From NCBI GenBank assembly GCA_019347795.1, contig JAHWKS010000094.1:1-10603 (forward strand): a stretch of 10,603 bases of DNA. The letters are read 5' to 3'. The notes under the pieces are model-generated. The model had not been told where the DNA came from. It ran no database searches and saw nothing but the letters and a program-made list of their open reading frames with translations. Shown in pieces: positions 5,824-10,603 of the stretch; positions within the stretch are counted from its first letter, which is position 1; each line of letters starts with the position of its first letter. The DNA comes from Planctomycetota bacterium (GTDB lineage Bacteria; Planctomycetota; Planctomycetia; Pirellulales; Pirellulaceae). The position numbers were made by a program, and so were the translations under genes.

Positions 5824-6525
5824 ATGTTGCTCGATCACTTTCATTCGCCGTTGAAGGACATCCGGCCATGGACGGGCTTCCACGGCCTGTGGGCCGGAAA
5901 GTTGGCGTCGGCGATTGGCCGCCGTCTGCCGGACGGGTGGTTTGCGGCGCCGACGGTTCATTGGGACATCGAAATCGACGTGGCCGCGTTCCAGCAGGGC
6001 GGACGTCCGCACGCGGTGGGTCGCGGCGACCCGCCTCTCGTGATTCCCGAACCGACCAAGACCATTGCGTTCGCATTCACCACCGATGTGGTGGAGGTGC
6101 AGGTCTTTCACGACTTGGGCGAGTTGATGCTTGCCGGAGCGATCGAATTCATCAGTCCCGCGAACAAGGACCGGCCGGAAAACCGCGAAGCGTTCGTCGC
6201 CAAGTGCGACGCGCTGCTGCGCGACGAGGTCGGTCTGGTTCTGGTGGACATTGTAACGAGTCGCCGGACGAATCTGCATGCCGACCTGATGGAGCGGTTG
6301 GGCGAGCCGGCCGACGCGGACGACGACCTCTATCTGGCCGCCTACCGGCCGTTGACCGGCGCCTCGGGACCAGCCCTGAGCATCTGGTATCGTTCCCTGC
6401 GACTCGGCGCCGAAATCCCGCCGGCGCTGCTCTTTCTGAAGGACGGCCCGATCGTTGAAGTCCCGCTGAAAGAGACCTACCGCGACACCTGCACGGACCT
6501 CAAGATTCCGCTGCCGGGCGCCTAG
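5824..6525 (+). CDS. DUF4058-type protein
   Basis: A 233-residue protein of unknown function from a family expanded in planctomycetes and cyanobacteria. The start MLLDHFHSPLKD with WTGFHGLW (16-23) matches how I recall relatives beginning, so I chose the ATG at 5824 although no clear ribosome site precedes it; the frame is open far upstream but reads as nonsense. Conserved-looking blocks: EIDVAAF (50-56), IEFISPANKDRPEN (107-120), LVDIVTSRRTNLHADL (140-155) and SLRLGAEIPP...YRDTC (191-223). The acidic E50/D52, then E108 and K115 in the SPANK block, recall a PD-(D/E)XK-like site as in Uma2 proteins; this is an inference, not a known activity. It lies 179 bases after the nucleotidyltransferase, separated by the hairpins, so co-transcription is uncertain. 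Its stop overlaps that of the convergent 63-residue gene. Confidence 0.78.
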   Translation: MLLDHFHSPLKDIRPWTGFHGLWAGKLASAIGRRLPDGWFAAPTVHWDIEIDVAAFQQGGRPHAVGRGDPPLVIPEPTKTIAFAFTTDVVEVQVFHDLGELMLAGAIEFISPANKDRPENREAFVAKCDALLRDEVGLVLVDIVTSRRTNLHADLMERLGEPADADDDLYLAAYRPLTGASGPALSIWYRSLRLGAEIPPALLFLKDGPIVEVPLKETYRDTCTDLKIPLPGA

Positions 6526-6713
6526 CCAACTGGAACTCGCAGCTCTTCGCCTTTCCTGCTCCACCATCCGAGCCACTTGTAATCGAACCAGTTGTCGATG
6601 TGTACAAGGAAGACCACCCGCATTCCTAGTTCTTTGGCGGCGCCGTTGACGATCCGCTGTATTAGCGACACGAATGCGGGGTCATCTTGGTCGATTGGAG
6701 TCAGCTCAATCAT
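6522..6713 (-). CDS. Small conserved-looking protein with IDNWFDYKWLGWW motif, possibly C-terminally truncated
   Basis: A 63-residue frame: MIELTPIDQDD, a helix around 12-29, then a strand and aromatic block VVFLVHIDNWFDYKWLGWW (33-51) and a short polar tail. The dense aromatic motif in a GC-rich genome argues for a real protein sequence. I recall similar IDNWFDHKWL blocks in longer planctomycete proteins of unknown function, so this may be the start of a larger protein cut off at its stop (6522-6524), which falls exactly at the DUF4058 stop. It has no clear ribosome site, lies 49 bases after DUF4926 in the same direction, and could be the last gene of that chain. Function is unknown. Confidence 0.5.
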   Translation of the reverse strand: MIELTPIDQDDPAFVSLIQRIVNGAAKELGMRVVFLVHIDNWFDYKWLGWWSRKGEELRVPVG

Positions 6714-6762
6714 TGGCTCTGTTGATTTCGCAACGACTCAACGCCACGCGAATAGCTCCCGC

Positions 6763-6996
6763 TCACGCGCGGCGGCGGGCGTGCAGCAATTCGCCTTCCC
6801 GAAGGGGGCGAACATCCGTCGCGTCAAGGGTCAAAAGCGCGACCGTTGTGCCGTCGCCATCGACGAATTCGACTTCGTTTGCCTTGCCTTGCCCGTAGAC
6901 GTGGACAATGGCGCCGACGTCTCCGGCGGCCAGCCCGGCATCCGGTATCTCGCGATTGAGAACCGCCAGGGAATGTTCGGCAAGCGCCATCGCCAT
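6763..6996 (-). CDS. DUF4926 domain protein
   Basis: A 77-residue protein that is mostly a single small beta-rich domain. The match to DUF4926 is clear by eye: L-N-R-E-I-P-D-A-G-L at about 13-22, GDVGAIVHVYGQGKANEVEFV (25-45), then the Thr-Val-Ala-L-L-T-L stretch and DVRPLREGELL (61-71). The tail HARRRA is basic. GAGGA (7003-7007) with a 6-base spacer supports the ATG at 6996 rather than the second ATG at 6990. It begins 33 bases after the DUF1501 stop, close enough to share its mRNA. DUF4926 proteins are often one half of small two-gene units in cyanobacteria and planctomycetes; I cannot name a partner here beyond the following 63-residue gene. Molecular function is unknown. Confidence 0.8.
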   Translation of the reverse strand: MAMALAEHSLAVLNREIPDAGLAAGDVGAIVHVYGQGKANEVEFVDGDGTTVALLTLDATDVRPLREGELLHARRRA

Positions 6997-7029
6997 CTTT
7001 GTTCCTCGCCGCGTGCAAATGACGGCGTG

Positions 7030-8499
<1,470 letters not shown>

Positions 8500-8527
8500 A
8501 GACGGTTTCTCGGAAATGAATGCGCGG

Positions 8528-8731
8528 CTATGGCAGCAACTCGGCGACGGGAATGCTCGATGCCAGGCGCCCCGCGATCGCGAATGGGACGAGATCGCCC
8601 GCCGTGTAAGCGGCGTGACGCTCGTAGGCGGGCGAGTTCACGTCGCCCCCGGGACTTTCGTAAACTTCCACGCGGCCCTGCACAAGATTGATGATCCAAT
8701 ACACGGGAATGCCCGCCCGGGCGTACATGCA
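8528..8731 (-). pseudogene. Uma2-family C-terminal remnant
   Basis: A 66-codon frame from an ATG at 8728: MYARAGIPVYWIINLVQGRV, then a VYESP block and a C-terminal IPVAELLP. This matches the last third of Uma2 (DUF820) proteins, where Y-ARAGI-P-YWI and the closing S-I-P-V-A-D/E-L-L-P are very typical. Full members are about 190 residues and carry a PD-(D/E)XK-like nuclease core before this point. That core, with the acidic residues and the E-x-x-S-P-S and K motifs, is absent: the sequence upstream in frame (8732-8781) is unrelated and runs into the PSD1 stop. It is therefore a 5'-truncated remnant without catalytic residues, unless the short peptide has taken on another role. It sits between PSD1 and DUF1501 in the same orientation. 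Confidence 0.75.
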
Positions 8732-8781
8732 GGGGATGGTGACATGCTCGTTATTCTGGCGCGCTGAAGCGTGAACTCCAA

Positions 8782-10603
8782 CTATTCTTTGGTTACGGTT
8801 TCGTCGAGGTTGAGGATCAGGTTCGCGACCATTGTCATGGCGGCGTGTTGGGCGGGGTCGAGGGAGTCGGGGCGCGGCGCCTCGCCGACTCCCAGGAGCT
8901 TGCGGGCTTCTTCGGCGCTGGTTTGATAGTGTGCGAGATGCTCTTCGTACGTCTGCACGAGAATCTCCGCCTCATCCGACGAGGGCTGACGCGAGGTCGC
9001 CAGGCGGAAGCCGTAGGCGAGCTGCTCGGCGGGCGTCTTGCCTCCCTCGGTGAGCATGCGGGCAGCGAGTTTCCGCGAGGCCTCGACCCATTGCTCGTCG
9101 TTCATCAGCACCAAAGCCTGCAGCGGCGTGTTGGTGCGGGCCCGGCGGGCGACGCAGGTTTCCCGCGAGGGGGCGTCGAACGCCATCATCGACGGCGGCG
9201 GCGAGGTCCGCTTCCAGAACGTGTACATGCTGCGGCGGTAGAGGGCCTCGCCGTCGTCCCGCTTGAACTCGCGGGTGTTGCTCCCGACAAACGCGATCGC
9301 CTCCCACAGCCCCGGCGGCTGGTACGGCTTCACGCTCTTGCCGCCGATCTCTTCCACCAGCAACCCGCTGATGAAGAGGGCCGAGTCCCGCACGGCCTCG
9401 GCGTCCAGCCGGAACCGCGGCCCGCGGGCCAAAAGCACATTCTCGGGGTCCCGCTCCAGGTGCTCGGGCGTGATGTCGGATGACTGCCGGTACGTGGCCG
9501 ACATCACGATCGTCTTCAGGAGCGCCTTCACGTCCCAGCCGCTCTCGATGAATTTGACCGCCAGCCAGTCGAGCAGCTCGGGGTGCGAGGGCCATTCCCC
9601 CTGCGAGCCGAAGTCCTCCGCCGTCTCCACGATGCCGCGGCCGAACAACTGCTGCCAATAGCGATTGACCGCCACGCGAGCCGTGAGCGGGTGCGAAGGA
9701 TCCACCAGCCACCGTGCCAGGCCCAGGCGGTTCTTCGGCGCGTCCTCCGGCAGCGGCGGAAAGACGGCGGGCACGCCCGCTTCCACCTTCTCGCCCGGCT
9801 GATCATACTGCCCCCGCGTCAGCACGTGCGTCGCCCGCGGCTCGGGCAGGTCGGCCATCACGAGGCTGACGGGGATCGAGTCATTTACCCCCTTCCGCTC
9901 CGCTTCCAGCGCCGCGACCTCTTTGTGCAGCGGTTCAAAAATCGGTTGCGTCTTGGCGTAGACGTGCTCGAGGAAGTAATCGCGGATCAGCTTCTTCTGT
10001 TCGTCGCTGCGCTTTTCAACTTCGGTCTTGATTGCATCGCGGATGTTCTGCGGCGCGCTCGATTGCGACAGCGTGCGTTCGTACGCCTCCCACTTCGCGA
10101 GCGACTCGAACGATTGCCCATCCTGCGGCGTGCGGGTGACGATGCCGGCCTTGTCCCAATACACCGTGCCGTCGTGCTGCGTGAAGGCCCATCCGTTGAG
10201 GACGCTCCCTGGCTTGAGGGCCACGGCGGCGGCGTCCACCTCCAGCCGCGTCCACTCGCCGACCTTGGGCAGGTCGCCCATCGCGAGGTGGTTCGCCTGA
10301 TTGCCCGAGCCGAAGGGAATCAGGTCCTCGCCCCAGAAGGCGCGGTGCTCCCAACTGCCGTCGTTGAACTGGAGCATCACCGTCTTGGGCGGGTTCTGCG
10401 GATCGAGGTAAACGTAGGCGAAGAGCTTATCGCCTTCGCCGATCTTCAGTCCCGGGCTAGCGCCGGTGAAGAAATGCTGGCTCAATCCGCTGGCCGAGCG
10501 GCGCGTGGACTTCTCGCCGCTGTAGACGGGATGGTCGGGCTTGCTCACGAACTCCCAAGCCGAGTTGCCCTGGAGCTGCGCTCCGGCGGGAGATCGGAAG
10601 AGC
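8782..10603 (-). CDS. PSD1/DUF1553 domain protein, N-terminus missing at contig end
   Basis: The C-terminal 602 or so residues of a large planctomycete surface/secreted protein; the frame is still open at the right edge and the codons in 10591-10603 are adapter. The visible order is a concanavalin/laminin-G-like segment ([36 protein letters not shown]; roughly the first 150 residues), a charged helical linker rich in Glu/Lys, a [19 protein letters not shown] block, then DUF1553 from about [16 protein letters not shown] through [20 protein letters not shown] to the C-terminus ([19 protein letters not shown]). Family knowledge: a signal peptide, a cytochrome-c-like PSCyt1 and DUF1549 normally come before; they would lie outside the window. 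The GTG at 10548 is an internal valine, not the start. It normally functions with DUF1501, here downstream beyond the Uma2 remnant. The exact biochemical role is unknown. Confidence 0.95.
   Translation of the reverse strand, partial: LFRSPAGAQLQGNSAWEFVSKPDHPVYSGEKSTRRSASGLSQHFFTGASPGLKIGEGDKLFAYVYLDPQNPPKTVMLQFNDGSWEHRAFWGEDLIPFGSGNQANHLAMGDLPKVGEWTRLEVDAAAVALKPGSVLNGWAFTQHDGTVYWDKAGIVTRTPQDGQSFESLAKWEAYERTLSQSSAPQNIRDAIKTEVEKRSDEQKKLIRDYFLEHVYAKTQPIFEPLHKEVAALEAERKGVNDSIPVSLVMADLPEPRATHVLTRGQYDQPGEKVEAGVPAVFPPLPEDAPKNRLGLARWLVDPSHPLTARVAVNRYWQQLFGRGIVETAEDFGSQGEWPSHPELLDWLAVKFIESGWDVKALLKTIVMSATYRQSSDITPEHLERDPENVLLARGPRFRLDAEAVRDSALFISGLLVEEIGGKSVKPYQPPGLWEAIAFVGSNTREFKRDDGEALYRRSMYTFWKRTSPPPSMMAFDAPSRETCVARRARTNTPLQALVLMNDEQWVEASRKLAARMLTEGGKTPAEQLAYGFRLATSRQPSSDEAEILVQTYEEHLAHYQTSAEEARKLLGVGEAPRPDSLDPAQHAAMTMVANLILNLDETVTKE
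10591..10603. other. Illumina adapter sequence at contig end (not genomic)
   Basis: The last 13 bases, AGATCGGAAGAGC, are identical to the common core of Illumina TruSeq-type adapters and stop exactly at the sequence end. Chance identity of a given 13-mer at a fixed place is about 1 in 67 million. Genomic sequence therefore probably ends at 10590, and the four codons this adds to the PSD1 frame are artefacts. Confidence 0.93.

Noticed and set aside
10546..10548. GTG as the start codon of the PSD1 protein
   Set aside because: The frame continues upstream to the contig end with plausible residues (PAGAQLQG...WEFV), and the family has several hundred more N-terminal residues, so this is an internal valine.

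Overview
The window is GC-rich bacterial DNA and almost certainly comes from a member of the Planctomycetota. The main evidence is a PSD1/DUF1553 protein and a Tat-exported DUF1501 protein in the same orientation, a hallmark pair of planctomycete genomes. A large secreted HExxHxxGxxH zinc metalloprotease and several small families that are multicopy in planctomycetes (a DUF4058-type protein, a Uma2 fragment, a DUF4926 protein, a stand-alone nucleotidyltransferase) agree with this. The last 13 bases are exactly the common Illumina adapter core, so the sequence looks like a short-read, probably metagenomic, contig whose true end is near base 10590.

Layout. Bases 1-2530 (-) hold a metalloprotease whose C-terminus runs off the left edge. 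A 327-base leader region (2531-2857) separates it from a minus-strand stress/signalling group. In transcription order that group is an SDR oxidoreductase (4875-3925), a hemerythrin-like protein (3806-3333) and an Rcp-type single-domain response regulator (3358-2858). The last two overlap by 26 bases and look translationally coupled. Divergently, on the plus strand, lie a nucleotidyltransferase-fold protein (5051-5644), a run of three small perfect hairpins (5663-5725) and a DUF4058-type protein (5824-6525).

Converging on these from the right is a second minus-strand chain: PSD1/DUF1553 (from the contig edge to 8782), a decayed Uma2 C-terminal fragment (8731-8528), DUF1501 (8499-7030), DUF4926 (6996-6763) and a 63-residue protein (6713-6522). 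The stop codon of the last overlaps the DUF4058 stop codon.

Functionally, the PSD1/DUF1501 pair and the metalloprotease are exported proteins typical of planctomycete polymer or protein degradation. The SDR, hemerythrin and regulator group suggests a stress, oxygen or redox response. The middle (about 5050-7000, plus the Uma2 remnant) is an accessory patch of small expanded-family genes, remnants and palindromes, and looks like the most recently rearranged part. I do not see a complete new defence or mobile system. The best candidates for novelty are the hairpin cluster, the nucleotidyltransferase and DUF4058 neighbours, and the remnant inserted inside the PSD1/DUF1501 pair. No tRNA, rRNA, CRISPR array or transposase was recognised.
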